DNA of 64,000 bases from Vannielia litorea (lineage in GTDB: Bacteria > Pseudomonadota > Alphaproteobacteria > Rhodobacterales > Rhodobacteraceae): assembly GCF_019801175.1 (NCBI RefSeq), contig NZ_JAHVJR010000001.1, positions 248,001-312,000 on the forward strand, written 5' to 3'. Shown here piece by piece: positions 34,788 through 42,399 of this stretch. A program made the position numbers and the translations under genes. Within the stretch, counting starts at the first letter, position 1. The number at the start of each line of letters is the position of its first letter. The notes beneath the pieces were generated by a model. The model saw nothing but the letters and a program-made list of their open reading frames with translations. It was not told the DNA's origin and made no database searches.

Positions 34788-35657
34788 TCAGGCCACGTTT
34801 TCGAGCGTCTGCACCGGCTGCACGCCGAGCGCGCGGCACACGTCGCGGGTGAGGCCGGGGCGGTTGAGCGTGTAGAAGTGCAGGTGCTCCACGCCCTCGT
34901 CGAGCAGCTCGGTGCAAAGCTCGGTGGCGAGCGCGGTGGCCAGAAGCTCCTCGCGGTCGTCGCGCTCGGCGGCGGCGAAGGCCTCCTCGAGCCAGGCTGG
35001 CACCTTGGCGCCGCAGCGCGCGGCAAAACGGGCGGTGTTGCGGAAGTTCTCGATCGGCAGCACGCCGGGGATCACCGGCTTGTCGATGCCCGCCTTCACG
35101 CAGGCGTCGCGGAACCGCAGGAAGGTTTCGGCCTCAAAGAAGAACTGGGTGATCGCCTCATCGGCCCCGGCCTCGAACTTGCGCTTGAGCCATTCCACAT
35201 CGGCCCCGTCGCCCTTTGCCTCGGGGTGCGGATCGGGGTAGGCGCCGACGCGGATCTTGAAGTCGCCGGTGTCCTTGAGCGCGGTGATCAGCTCGCAGGA
35301 ATTGGCAAAACCTTCCGCGTGCGGCTCGAACCCGGACGAGCCCTTGGGCGGGTCACCGCGCAGGGCGACGATCTCACGCACGCCGGCCTCATGGAAGCCG
35401 CGGGCGATTCCCAGCGTCTCTTCGCGGGTGGCATCCACGCAGGTCAGGTGGGCCGCCACGTTGAGCCCGGAGGACTTGTGAAGGGTGGCCACGGCCTCGC
35501 GGGTCAGCTCGCGGGTGGTGCCGCCTGCGCCATAAGTGACGGAAACGAAGGAGGGATTCAGCGGGGCGAGAACCTGCACCGTATCCCAGAGGCGAAACGA
35601 GGCCTCAAGATTTTGCGGCGGGAAGAACTCGAAAGAAACGGAAGGAACGGCGGGCAT
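34788..35657 (-). CDS. metF: Methylenetetrahydrofolate reductase
   Basis: FAD-dependent reductase (289 residues) that makes 5-methyltetrahydrofolate for methionine synthesis. Motifs seen are VSFEFFPPQN at the N-terminus, FVSVTYGAGGTTRE, the AHLTCVDATREE block, EIVALRGDPPKG and AGADEAITQFFFE. The start at 35657 (MPAVPSVSFEFF) has a weak GAGAG ribosome site; an in-frame ATG at 35669 would add four residues. The much longer frame extending to 36737 is antisense to metR. It is divergent from metR with a shared control region that contains a nine-base inverted repeat, which fits MetR activation. Confidence 0.95.
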   Translation of the reverse strand: MPAVPSVSFEFFPPQNLEASFRLWDTVQVLAPLNPSFVSVTYGAGGTTRELTREAVATLHKSSGLNVAAHLTCVDATREETLGIARGFHEAGVREIVALRGDPPKGSSGFEPHAEGFANSCELITALKDTGDFKIRVGAYPDPHPEAKGDGADVEWLKRKFEAGADEAITQFFFEAETFLRFRDACVKAGIDKPVIPGVLPIENFRNTARFAARCGAKVPAWLEEAFAAAERDDREELLATALATELCTELLDEGVEHLHFYTLNRPGLTRDVCRALGVQPVQTLENVA

Positions 35658-35706
35658 GTCGGCTCTCATGGGTATCTGGTCGGTTTTGGTTGTCGCATTT
35701 GCGCGG

Positions 35707-35752
35707 ATGTGAAACAAGCTCATAACTCTCAACACGATCATGAGTTTCACAT
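35707..35752. promoter_or_regulatory. Candidate MetR-binding region between metF and metR
   Basis: ATGTGAAAC at 35707-35715 is the exact reverse complement of GTTTCACAT at 35744-35752. The left arm begins TGAA-N5-CTCA (35710-35722), one base off the enterobacterial MetR consensus TGAA-N5-TTCA. The right arm runs into the metR start codon, so binding could both activate metF and repress metR. Confidence 0.6.
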
Positions 35753-36659
35753 GCATATAGAGTTTCGGCATCTGCGGAGCGTGCGGGCAATCCACCAGGC
35801 GGGCGGGCTGGCACGGGCGGCGGATATGCTGAACATCACCCAGTCGGCGCTCTCCCATCAGATCAAGGGGCTGGAGGAGCAGACAGGGGTGGAGCTTTTC
35901 GTCCGCCGGTCGAAACCGCTGAAGCTCTCTGCCGCCGGGCACAGGCTGCTGAAGCTGGCCGAGAAGGTGCTGCCGGAGATCGAGGCGCTGGAGGCGGATT
36001 TCAAGGCGCTGAAGTCGGGCAAGACCGGGCGGCTGCATATTGCCATCGAGTGCCACGCCTGCTTCGAGTGGCTGTTTCCGGTGCTGGAGCAGTTCCGCCG
36101 GGCCTGGCCGGATGTGGATGTCGATATCCGCCCCGGCCTTGCGTTCGACGCGCTGCCCGCGCTGAACCGCGAAGAGGTGGATCTGGTGGTGTCCTCCGAC
36201 CCCGAAGAGCTGCCCGGCATCAGCTTTGCGCCTCTGTTCGACTATCAGCCCACCTTCGTCGCCGCCGCCTCCCACCCGCTGGCGGCGAAGGGATGGGTGG
36301 AGCCCGAAGACCTGCGCGACGAGGTGCTCATCACCTACCCGGTGGATCAGGCCCGGCTCGATGTGTTCTCGCAATTTCTGACCCCCGCCAAGGTGCAGCC
36401 CCGGCAGGTGCGCCAGAGCGAGTTGACGGCGGTGATCCTGCTGCTGGTGGCCTCGGGGCGCGGCGTGAGCGTGCTGCCCGACTGGGTGCTCCGCGCGACG
36501 GTGAAGAGCGACGATTACATCACCCGCCCGCTTACAGAGAACGGGCTGACCCGCCGCCTCTATGCCGCCACCCGCGACGAGGAGGCGACCAAGCCCTACA
36601 TGGCCCATTTCCTCCGCCTCGCCCGCACTGAGCCGTTGAAGCTGCAACGCGCGGGCTAG
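35751..36659 (+). CDS. metR: LysR-type regulator MetR
   Basis: A 302-residue LysR regulator. The N-terminal helix-turn-helix is RAIHQAGGLARAADMLNITQSALSHQIKGLEEQ, and the effector domain carries blocks typical of MetR: RLHIAIECHACFEWLFPVLEQFR, DLVVSSDPEELPG, FDYQPTFVAAASHPLA and VLITYPVDQARLDVF. Known MetR proteins sense homocysteine and control methionine genes including metF, which is divergent here. The start is the ATG at 35751, which overlaps the right arm of the intergenic inverted repeat. The gene is well separated from the next one by a 62-base spacer. Confidence 0.95.
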   Translation: MHIEFRHLRSVRAIHQAGGLARAADMLNITQSALSHQIKGLEEQTGVELFVRRSKPLKLSAAGHRLLKLAEKVLPEIEALEADFKALKSGKTGRLHIAIECHACFEWLFPVLEQFRRAWPDVDVDIRPGLAFDALPALNREEVDLVVSSDPEELPGISFAPLFDYQPTFVAAASHPLAAKGWVEPEDLRDEVLITYPVDQARLDVFSQFLTPAKVQPRQVRQSELTAVILLLVASGRGVSVLPDWVLRATVKSDDYITRPLTENGLTRRLYAATRDEEATKPYMAHFLRLARTEPLKLQRAG

Positions 36660-36721
36660 CGCTTGGCAGCGGCGCGATTCCGGCCTATACGCGCGGGCTT
36701 GAACGCCAAAGGAGCCGAGTG

Positions 36722-37510
36722 ATGCAAGGCAGCGCAAACCTCAACACCATGATCAAGGCCGCCCGCAAAGCAGGCCGCTCGCTGGTGAAGGACTTCCGCG
36801 AGGTGGAGAACCTGCAGGTCTCGTCCAAGGGGCCGGGGGACTTTGTGTCGCGGGCCGACATGCGGGCCGAGGAGATCGTCAAGGAAGATCTGATGGGCGC
36901 GCGGCCGACCTACGGCTGGCTGGGCGAAGAGGGCGGCGGCGAGGATGGCGAAGACCCGACCCGCCGCTGGATCGTCGATCCGCTCGACGGCACGACGAAC
37001 TTTCTGCACGGGCTGCCGCATTGGGCGGTGTCGATCGCGCTGGAGCACAAGGGCGAGGTCGTGGCGGGCGTGGTCTATGACCCGGCCAAGGACGAGTGCT
37101 TCTGGGCCGAAAAGGGCGCGGGCGCCTGGATGAACGAGACCCGGCTGCGGGTGTCGGGCCGCGAGCGGATGATCGAGTGCATCTTCGCCACAGGTCTGCC
37201 CTTCGGCGGCCGCCCCGAGCTGCCCGAAACCCTGAAGGCCTGCGCCCGGCTGCTGCCCACCTGCGCCGGCGTGCGCCGCTGGGGCGCCGCCGCTCTGGAC
37301 CTGGCCTACGTGGCTGCCGGCCGGCTCGACGGCTACTGGGAGCGCGGTCTGAACGCATGGGACATCGCCGCGGGCGAGCTGATCGTGCGCGAGGCGGGCG
37401 GCTTCGTGGAGCCGATGGATGAGGGCCAGCGGGTGCTCGAAGGCGGCGCGCTGATCGCCGCGAACCCCACCATCTTCAACAAGTTCGCCAAGCAGGTGCG
37501 CGGCGCCTGA
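36722..37510 (+). CDS. Inositol monophosphatase family protein
   Basis: Metal-dependent phosphatase of the IMPase superfamily, 262 residues. Metal-binding motifs are complete: GEEGG near residue 68, DPLDGTTNFLHGLPHWAVS near 85-103 and WDIAAGELIVREAGG near 213. Members hydrolyse inositol-1-phosphate or related substrates, and some act in transcription-antitermination (SuhB). The ATG at 36722 has an AGGAG site seven bases away. A hairpin followed by TTTGATT ends the unit. Confidence 0.94.
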   Translation: MQGSANLNTMIKAARKAGRSLVKDFREVENLQVSSKGPGDFVSRADMRAEEIVKEDLMGARPTYGWLGEEGGGEDGEDPTRRWIVDPLDGTTNFLHGLPHWAVSIALEHKGEVVAGVVYDPAKDECFWAEKGAGAWMNETRLRVSGRERMIECIFATGLPFGGRPELPETLKACARLLPTCAGVRRWGAAALDLAYVAAGRLDGYWERGLNAWDIAAGELIVREAGGFVEPMDEGQRVLEGGALIAANPTIFNKFAKQVRGA

Positions 37511-37563
37511 GGACGTTCCGGAGCGGGGGTCGGGGCTTCCCTTACGTGAGTGAATGAATGCAG

Positions 37564-37597
37564 ATGCGCGCGGCCAATGGCGGCGCGCATTTGATTC
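37564..37597 (+). terminator. Intrinsic terminator after the inositol monophosphatase gene
   Basis: ATGCGCGC (37564-37571) pairs with GCGCGCAT (37583-37590), with an inner GCC/GGC stem, and TTTGATT follows. It lies 54 bases after the stop codon and is one of the better terminator candidates in the window. Confidence 0.65.
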
Positions 37598-37684
37598 AAT
37601 GTGTTCCCTTTTGGGGAGCGCGGGCTTGATGGCCACCGTTCCGCTGCATTTTCTTGCTGCAAATATCCATGCCGAACGGCCGCC

Positions 37685-38062
37685 TCAGGCGCGGTCGCTC
37701 GGGTGGTTCACGCCGTCGGACCACGGGACCGGCTCCAGATCGCGCGGGTTGACGCCTTCAAGGCAGCCCGCGTTCACGCCGTATTGCTCGGGGTTCGAGC
37801 GGCGCTGGTGGTGGGTATAAATGCCGCAGGTGGCGCAGAACCAGTGCTGCGCGGTGTGGGTGCCCCATGTGTAGAGCGTGAGGCTCTCCGCGCCTTTCAC
37901 CACCTTAAGGTCGGCCAGCCGGGCCGAGACCGGGGCAGCGCCGCGGCGGCGGCAGAAGGAGCAGTCGCAGCGGCGGATCGTGCCGAGACCGGCGGGCACG
38001 AGGGTGACCTCTAGCTCCACCGCGCCGCAGTGGCAGGTGGCCTTGCGCGGCGTTTCCGTCAT
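37685..38062 (-). CDS. GFA (glutathione-dependent formaldehyde-activating-like) family protein
   Basis: A 125-residue CENP-V/GFA-fold zinc protein. The zinc-binding cysteines are visible: CHCGAVELEV (positions 10 and 12), CDCSFCRRRGA, and FCATCGIYTHHQ. Despite the family name, most members are of unknown function and few have been shown to act on S-hydroxymethylglutathione. The start ATG at 38062 overlaps the rhomboid gene by four bases, so both are probably translated from one message. Confidence 0.9.
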   Translation of the reverse strand: MTETPRKATCHCGAVELEVTLVPAGLGTIRRCDCSFCRRRGAAPVSARLADLKVVKGAESLTLYTWGTHTAQHWFCATCGIYTHHQRRSNPEQYGVNAGCLEGVNPRDLEPVPWSDGVNHPSDRA

Positions 38063-38793
38063 TTGCGTCTCCGGACGGTGGGGATGGAGGTGGAGGAAAG
38101 GCGGCCGTATTCGGCATCGGGGTGGGGCGGGTGGCCGTCGGTCTTTTGCCACCAGCGGGCGGCCCCTTCTTTGAGGAACCACGGCAGCGTGCCGATGAGG
38201 CCCGCGACGAAGCCGCCGATGTGGGCCCAATAGGCCACGCCCGCGCCGGAGCCGACTGTCATGGTGCCGTTCACCAGCTGCAGGGCAAACCAGATCGCCA
38301 GCACGATCCATGCCGGGATTGGCCAGATTTTGGGAATGATAACAATGATGAAGAGCACGTCGATCTTGGCCTTGGGATAGAGCAGCAGGTAGCCGCCCAT
38401 CACCCCGGCGATGGCCCCAGAGGCCCCGACGAGCGGAACGGTGCTGCCGGGGGAGAAGACCACGTGCAGCCATGTCGCGACGACGCCGGTGGCGAGGTAG
38501 AAGGCGAGGAAGGGGAGGGGGCCCATCTCTTCTTCGAGGTTGTCGCCGTAGATCCACAGGAAGAGCATGTTGCCCAGCAGGTGCATCACCCCGCCGTGGA
38601 GGAACATGGCGGTGATGTAATCGAGCGCCTCCACCCGGGCCGGGGTGACGCCATATTCGGTATAAAGCGCAATGAGTTGGCGGTCGTTCAGCGGCAGGGT
38701 CAGCAGCAGGAAAACGGCCACGTTCACCCCGATCAGGGTGAGGGTGACCCATGGGGTTTTGCGGGAGGGGTTGTGGTCTCGGATCGGGAACAT
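38059..38793 (-). CDS. Rhomboid-family intramembrane serine protease
   Basis: A 244-residue membrane protein with about six hydrophobic segments. The rhomboid catalytic dyad is present: GASGAIAGVMGG holds the nucleophilic serine near residue 125, and AYWAHIGGFVAG the general-base histidine near 199. The oxyanion-side motif HGGVMHLLGNMLFLW is also intact. It should cleave membrane proteins within or near a transmembrane helix; substrates are unknown. After the sixth helix a soluble tail of about 30 residues follows. The stop overlaps the start of the GFA gene. Confidence 0.95.
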   Translation of the reverse strand: MFPIRDHNPSRKTPWVTLTLIGVNVAVFLLLTLPLNDRQLIALYTEYGVTPARVEALDYITAMFLHGGVMHLLGNMLFLWIYGDNLEEEMGPLPFLAFYLATGVVATWLHVVFSPGSTVPLVGASGAIAGVMGGYLLLYPKAKIDVLFIIVIIPKIWPIPAWIVLAIWFALQLVNGTMTVGSGAGVAYWAHIGGFVAGLIGTLPWFLKEGAARWWQKTDGHPPHPDAEYGRLSSTSIPTVRRRK

Positions 38794-38912
38794 GGGGGAT
38801 GAGTGCCCGCAGGGCGCGGGCGGGTCAAGCGGCGGCGGCCCGGCGGCGCGGCGTTAATCATGTTTTCGTGTGAGGCGTTGACGCAACCGGGCCACAAGGG
38901 CGAGGCTGGCTC

Positions 38913-39461
38913 ATGGTTAGCAAATGGTTGATCCCCGCCCTGATGGCCGCCACCCCGCTCGCCGCGGAGCGCTGCGACATGGAGGTGCTCGTCGAGCCGG
39001 ACAAGCGCGAGGCGGTGCTGCAATCGGTCCGCGACGCGGGCAGCGAGCGGGAAGCCCGCGCCCACACCAACGAGATGTGGGAGATCTGGTCGACCGCCCC
39101 GGACGCCCGCGCGCAGGAGCTGCTCGACGAAGGGCTGGACCGCCGCGAAGCCTATGATTTCGAGGGCGCAATCAAGGCTTTCGATGCGCTGGTAGACTAC
39201 TGCCCGAGCTACGCCGAAGGCTACAACCAACGGGCCTTCATCCGGTTCATGCAGCAGGATTATGCCCCCGCCCTGACCGACCTCGACGCCGCCATTACCC
39301 GCGCCCCTGACCACTTCGCTGCCATCGCAGGCAAGGCCCTGACCCTGATGGGGCTGGGCCGCAATGGCGAGGCGAAGACGGCGCTGGAAGAGGCGCTGGA
39401 CCTCAACCCGTGGCTGCCAGAACGCGGGCTGATGCCGATGCTGGAAAACCAAGACATCTGA
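38913..39461 (+). CDS. Exported tetratricopeptide-repeat protein
   Basis: A 182-residue protein with a likely signal peptide (MVSKWLIPALMAATPLAAE) and two to three TPR units: AYDFEGAIKAFDALVDYCPSYAEGYNQRAFIRFMQQDYAPALTDLDAAITRAPDHFAAIAGKALTLMGLGRNGEAKTALEEAL, in which successive helices show the W/L-G-Y-A-P pattern. TPRs bind other proteins, so it may be a periplasmic scaffold. It stands alone, 118 bases from the divergent rhomboid gene. No catalytic motif is seen. Confidence 0.88.
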   Translation: MVSKWLIPALMAATPLAAERCDMEVLVEPDKREAVLQSVRDAGSEREARAHTNEMWEIWSTAPDARAQELLDEGLDRREAYDFEGAIKAFDALVDYCPSYAEGYNQRAFIRFMQQDYAPALTDLDAAITRAPDHFAAIAGKALTLMGLGRNGEAKTALEEALDLNPWLPERGLMPMLENQDI

Positions 39462-39540
39462 GTCGCCGCCGCGATCTGCCCCAATCCGTTAACCCTGCGC
39501 CCGCCTAGGGCCGGATTGGCGTTAACCCCATATTTTATTG

Positions 39541-39584
39541 ATGCACAAATGATGCACATCCCATGCACATCCCATGCGCATGTC
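39541..39584 (+). repeat. Four tandem 11-base repeats (iteron-like)
   Basis: Four consecutive units of exactly 11 bases begin at 39541, 39552, 39563 and 39574: ATGCACAAATG, ATGCACATCCC, ATGCACATCCC, ATGCGCATGTC. The middle two are identical. They lie in the 258-base gap between the TPR gene and tRNA-Leu, which also holds three TTAACC motifs (two before the array, one after it, the last inside a small CGGTGG/CCACCG hairpin at 39600-39616). Confidence 0.7.
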
Positions 39585-39719
39585 AGATGACATGATCGCC
39601 GGTGGTTAACCCACCGCGCTGAGCAAAGTTTATTTTCAGCAACTCCACCCGGGCCGCCCGCCCTTCGGGTTTGCCCTCGCCGCAGGGGCGGGTATGGTCG
39701 CGCCGTTACGCCTCCTCGT

Positions 39720-39804
<85 letters not shown>

Positions 39805-39829
39805 AAGGCTTCTCCGAAATCGGCCAGAG

Positions 39830-39857
39830 CATCACTGATGCTGGCGCATCAGTGATG
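39830..39857. terminator. Perfect 12-base-pair hairpin after tRNA-Leu
   Basis: CATCACTGATGC (39830-39841) and GCATCAGTGATG (39846-39857) form a perfect 12-pair stem with a TGGC loop, 25 bases after the tRNA and 42 bases beyond the stop of the convergent DapA-family gene. No T-run on either side, but the stem is strong enough for a bidirectional terminator or processing signal. Confidence 0.6.
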
Positions 39858-39899
39858 GTGCCGACGCTGACTTGATCGGGGATTCAGCCGTGTGGTGCT

Positions 39900-40829
39900 T
39901 CACGCCGCTGGAAGCGAGGTGGGGTCTTTTACGGCGAGGCGCGCGAGCAATCGGTCGATCTCGGCCTTGGCCTCTTTGCTCAAGGCCGGGCCGGGCTTTC
40001 GCAGGGCTGCGCTCGCGATGGCGCCGCGACGTGCGAGGATGTGTTTGCGGACGCTGAGGCCGATGCCCGGTTGGTGCTCGTAGCGGAGCAGCGGCAGATG
40101 GGCGTCGAAGATATCGGCCGCAGCATCCGGGTCAGTCGCGGAGAGATCGACGACGCGGCGCAGCATTTCGGGGAAGGCGTAGCCGGTCATGGCACCGTCG
40201 GCGCCGCGACCCATCTCCATGTCGAGGAACAGGGCGCCGTTGCCGCACAGGATCGACAGCGGGCGCATAGCGCCCTCGCTCTGCCACCTGCGAATGGCGG
40301 TGATCTTTTCGAGCCCGGGCCAGTCTTCATGCTTGAGCATGACGCAGTTTTCATGCTGCTCCACGACGCGCCGGATGACGGAGGAGGACATCACGACGCC
40401 GGTTGCCGTGGGATGGTCTTGCAGCACCCAAGGCGTGTCTGGCCCGATGGCTCCGGCGGCCCCGGAAAACCACCCGGTGATCTGATCATCGGTCCGCATG
40501 GTGCCCGGCGGCGTCATCATGACGCCCGCGGCCCCCAGCTCCATCGACTTTGCGGCGAGATCCTGCATGGCGGCGAGGCCGGGCGCGGACACGCCCACCA
40601 CGATCGGCAGGCCGCGCGCCGCGGCGATGACCTCCTTGACCACGGTGACGCTTTCCTCGGGGCGGAGCTTCTGGGCTTCGCCCATGATGCCGAGGATCGT
40701 GATGCCGTCGACCTTGCGGTCGAGGAACCACTCGGTCATCCGGGCCAGTGAGGCCACATCGAGCGCGCCTTCATCATCGAAGGGTGTGGGCGCGATTGCG
40801 AAGACGCCCTTGGTGCTGGCCGAGATCAC
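39900..40829 (-). CDS. DapA-family (dihydrodipicolinate synthase/N-acetylneuraminate lyase superfamily) protein
   Basis: A 309-residue class I aldolase-fold protein. The Schiff-base lysine is visible as Lys166 in CVMLKHEDWPG. The tyrosine usually found in the Y-N-x-P motif is replaced by Gln137 (LQDHP), so it is not a standard DHDPS. Family members include sugar-acid aldolases and dehydratases such as KDG aldolase and 2-keto-3-deoxy-sugar-acid dehydratase, which would fit the dehydratases in this cluster. Its start overlaps the RraA-family gene by four bases. Likely role: cleaving or dehydrating a 2-keto-3-deoxy acid made by the UxaA or IlvD-type enzyme. Confidence 0.87.
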   Translation of the reverse strand: MISASTKGVFAIAPTPFDDEGALDVASLARMTEWFLDRKVDGITILGIMGEAQKLRPEESVTVVKEVIAAARGLPIVVGVSAPGLAAMQDLAAKSMELGAAGVMMTPPGTMRTDDQITGWFSGAAGAIGPDTPWVLQDHPTATGVVMSSSVIRRVVEQHENCVMLKHEDWPGLEKITAIRRWQSEGAMRPLSILCGNGALFLDMEMGRGADGAMTGYAFPEMLRRVVDLSATDPDAAADIFDAHLPLLRYEHQPGIGLSVRKHILARRGAIASAALRKPGPALSKEAKAEIDRLLARLAVKDPTSLPAA

Positions 40830-41548
40830 GCGTCTTTCCTCCAGGCGTCGTAGCGCGCACGGGTGGCCTCGTTCATCGGGTAGAGGCCGGGCAGTTTCTC
40901 GCCGTTCTCGACCTCGTTCACGATCCAGCCTTCGAGGCGTTCCTGCTCGGGGGCTTCTTCGAGGATCTCGCCGAGGTAGGCCGCCGGGATCACGACCGCG
41001 CCGTCCTTGTCGGCCACGATGGTGTCGCCCGGGATGACGCAGACGCCGCCGCAGCCGATGGTTTCTTCCCAGCCGACGAAGGTGAGGCCGGCCACCGAGG
41101 GTGGCGCCGCGGCCCCGCGCGACCAGACCGGCAGGTTGGTGCCAAGCACGCCGTCGACATCGCGCACGACGCCATCAGTGACGAGCCCGACGGCGCCGCG
41201 CTTGACCATTCGGGCGCAGAGGATGTCGCCGAAGACACCTGCATCGGCCACGCCCATCGCGTCGATCACGGCGAAGGCGCCTTCTGGCATCGCCTCGATA
41301 GCGGCACGGGTCGAGATCGGGCTGCCCCAGCTGGCGGGGGTTGCAAGGTCTTCGCGGGCGGGCACGAAGCGGAAGGTGAACGCGGGGCCGACGACCCTTT
41401 CCTGACCCGGGCGCAGCGGCATGCCGCCCCGGATCCAGACATTGCGCAGACCCTTCTTCAGCAGGATCGTGGTGAGCGTGGCGGTGGTGATCGTCTTGAG
41501 AACCTCGATGGCCGCGGCGTCGAGAGGCGTGACTTTGGTATCCGTCAT
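40826..41548 (-). CDS. RraA-family protein (possible 4-hydroxy-2-oxo acid aldolase)
   Basis: A 240-residue RraA/HMG-aldolase-like fold protein. The conserved stretch AVGLVTDGVVRDVDGV carries the Arg and Asp residues that bind substrate and metal in HMG/CHA aldolases, and the ending IPGDTIVADKDGAVVIP is family-typical. It is longer than E. coli RraA (about 161 residues), resembling the catabolic group, which includes class II pyruvate aldolases rather than RNase E inhibitors. It sits between the DapA-family and SDR genes. A lyase or dehydratase acting on a keto acid is the likely role. Confidence 0.85.
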   Translation of the reverse strand: MTDTKVTPLDAAAIEVLKTITTATLTTILLKKGLRNVWIRGGMPLRPGQERVVGPAFTFRFVPAREDLATPASWGSPISTRAAIEAMPEGAFAVIDAMGVADAGVFGDILCARMVKRGAVGLVTDGVVRDVDGVLGTNLPVWSRGAAAPPSVAGLTFVGWEETIGCGGVCVIPGDTIVADKDGAVVIPAAYLGEILEEAPEQERLEGWIVNEVENGEKLPGLYPMNEATRARYDAWRKDA

Positions 41549-41568
41549 GTCGGGTTGCCTTTTTGCTG

Positions 41569-42354
41569 TCAGATGCTGGGGATGTAGCCGCCGTCGATGC
41601 GGATCTGGGAGCCGGTGATGTAGCCGGCCCGATCCGATGCGAGGAAGGTCACCATGTCGGCGTATTCTGCGGGGTCACCGTAGCGACCCATCGGGATCAT
41701 CGCGAGGCTGTCGGCGCGCACGTCTTCGACACTTCGGCCCTCGCGCTCGGCTTTCTTCTCATCGAGGAAGGTAATGCGACCGGTCGCGATACGGCCCGGC
41801 ATAACCACGTTGCAAGTGACCCCATCCTTGCCGACTTCGGCCGCCACGGTCTTGGACCAGCCGACCAGCGTGAGGCGCAGCGCGTTCGAGATGCCGAGGT
41901 TGGGGATGGGCGCGACCACGCCGGAGGAGGTTGAGGTGATGATGCGGCCCCAGCCACGGCTGCGCATGCCGGGGAGCACGCGGTCGGAGATGGACATGAC
42001 CGAAACGATCATCGAATCGAAGAACTTGCGCCATGTCTCAGTGGACTGGCCGCTTGCGGTGCCCGGGGGCGGGCCGCCCGTGATCGCCACCAGAATGTCG
42101 ACCGGACCCAGCGCGCTTTCGACTGCCGTGACATTGGCGTCGACCGCGCCGAGATCTGACAGATCCCAGGCCATCGCGGTGGCCTTGCCGCCCGCGCTGG
42201 TGATCTCAGATACCGTCGCTTCTGCTGTTGCCTTGTCGATATCGGCCACGGCGACCGAGGCGCCTTCTGCGGCGAGGCTTTTGGCAATGCCGCTGCCAAG
42301 GCCGCCGCCACCACCAAGCACGAGCGCCACGCGCCCTTTCAGACCCAGATCCAT
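41569..42354 (-). CDS. SDR-family oxidoreductase with atypical active site
   Basis: A 261-residue short-chain dehydrogenase/reductase fold protein. The cofactor motif GGGGGLGSG is at 14-22. The usual catalytic Tyr-x3-Lys is absent: the equivalent segment is NLGISNALRLTL, with Ile155 and Leu159, while the serine-rich TSTSSG is present. A known SDR subgroup (BKR_like_SDR_like) has this NLxxSNALR signature and differs in mechanism or function. The start at 42354 has a GGGAG ribosome site; the frame to 42393 is longer but unsupported. It is divergent from the LysR gene. Confidence 0.88.
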   Translation of the reverse strand: MDLGLKGRVALVLGGGGGLGSGIAKSLAAEGASVAVADIDKATAEATVSEITSAGGKATAMAWDLSDLGAVDANVTAVESALGPVDILVAITGGPPPGTASGQSTETWRKFFDSMIVSVMSISDRVLPGMRSRGWGRIITSTSSGVVAPIPNLGISNALRLTLVGWSKTVAAEVGKDGVTCNVVMPGRIATGRITFLDEKKAEREGRSVEDVRADSLAMIPMGRYGDPAEYADMVTFLASDRAGYITGSQIRIDGGYIPSI

Positions 42355-42399
42355 CTTGCTCTCCCGTATTTGAACAGGACCGTAGCTAGGCAATTTTCA

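Noticed and set aside
35670..36737. Extension of the metF frame to 649 codons, suggesting a fusion.
   Set aside because: The added part is antisense to metR and has no domain; metF has a proper start at 35657 or 35669.
40826..41548. RraA, the regulator of RNase E.
   Set aside because: Protein is about 80 residues longer than RraA and sits in a catabolic operon, so the aldolase/lyase branch of the family is more likely.
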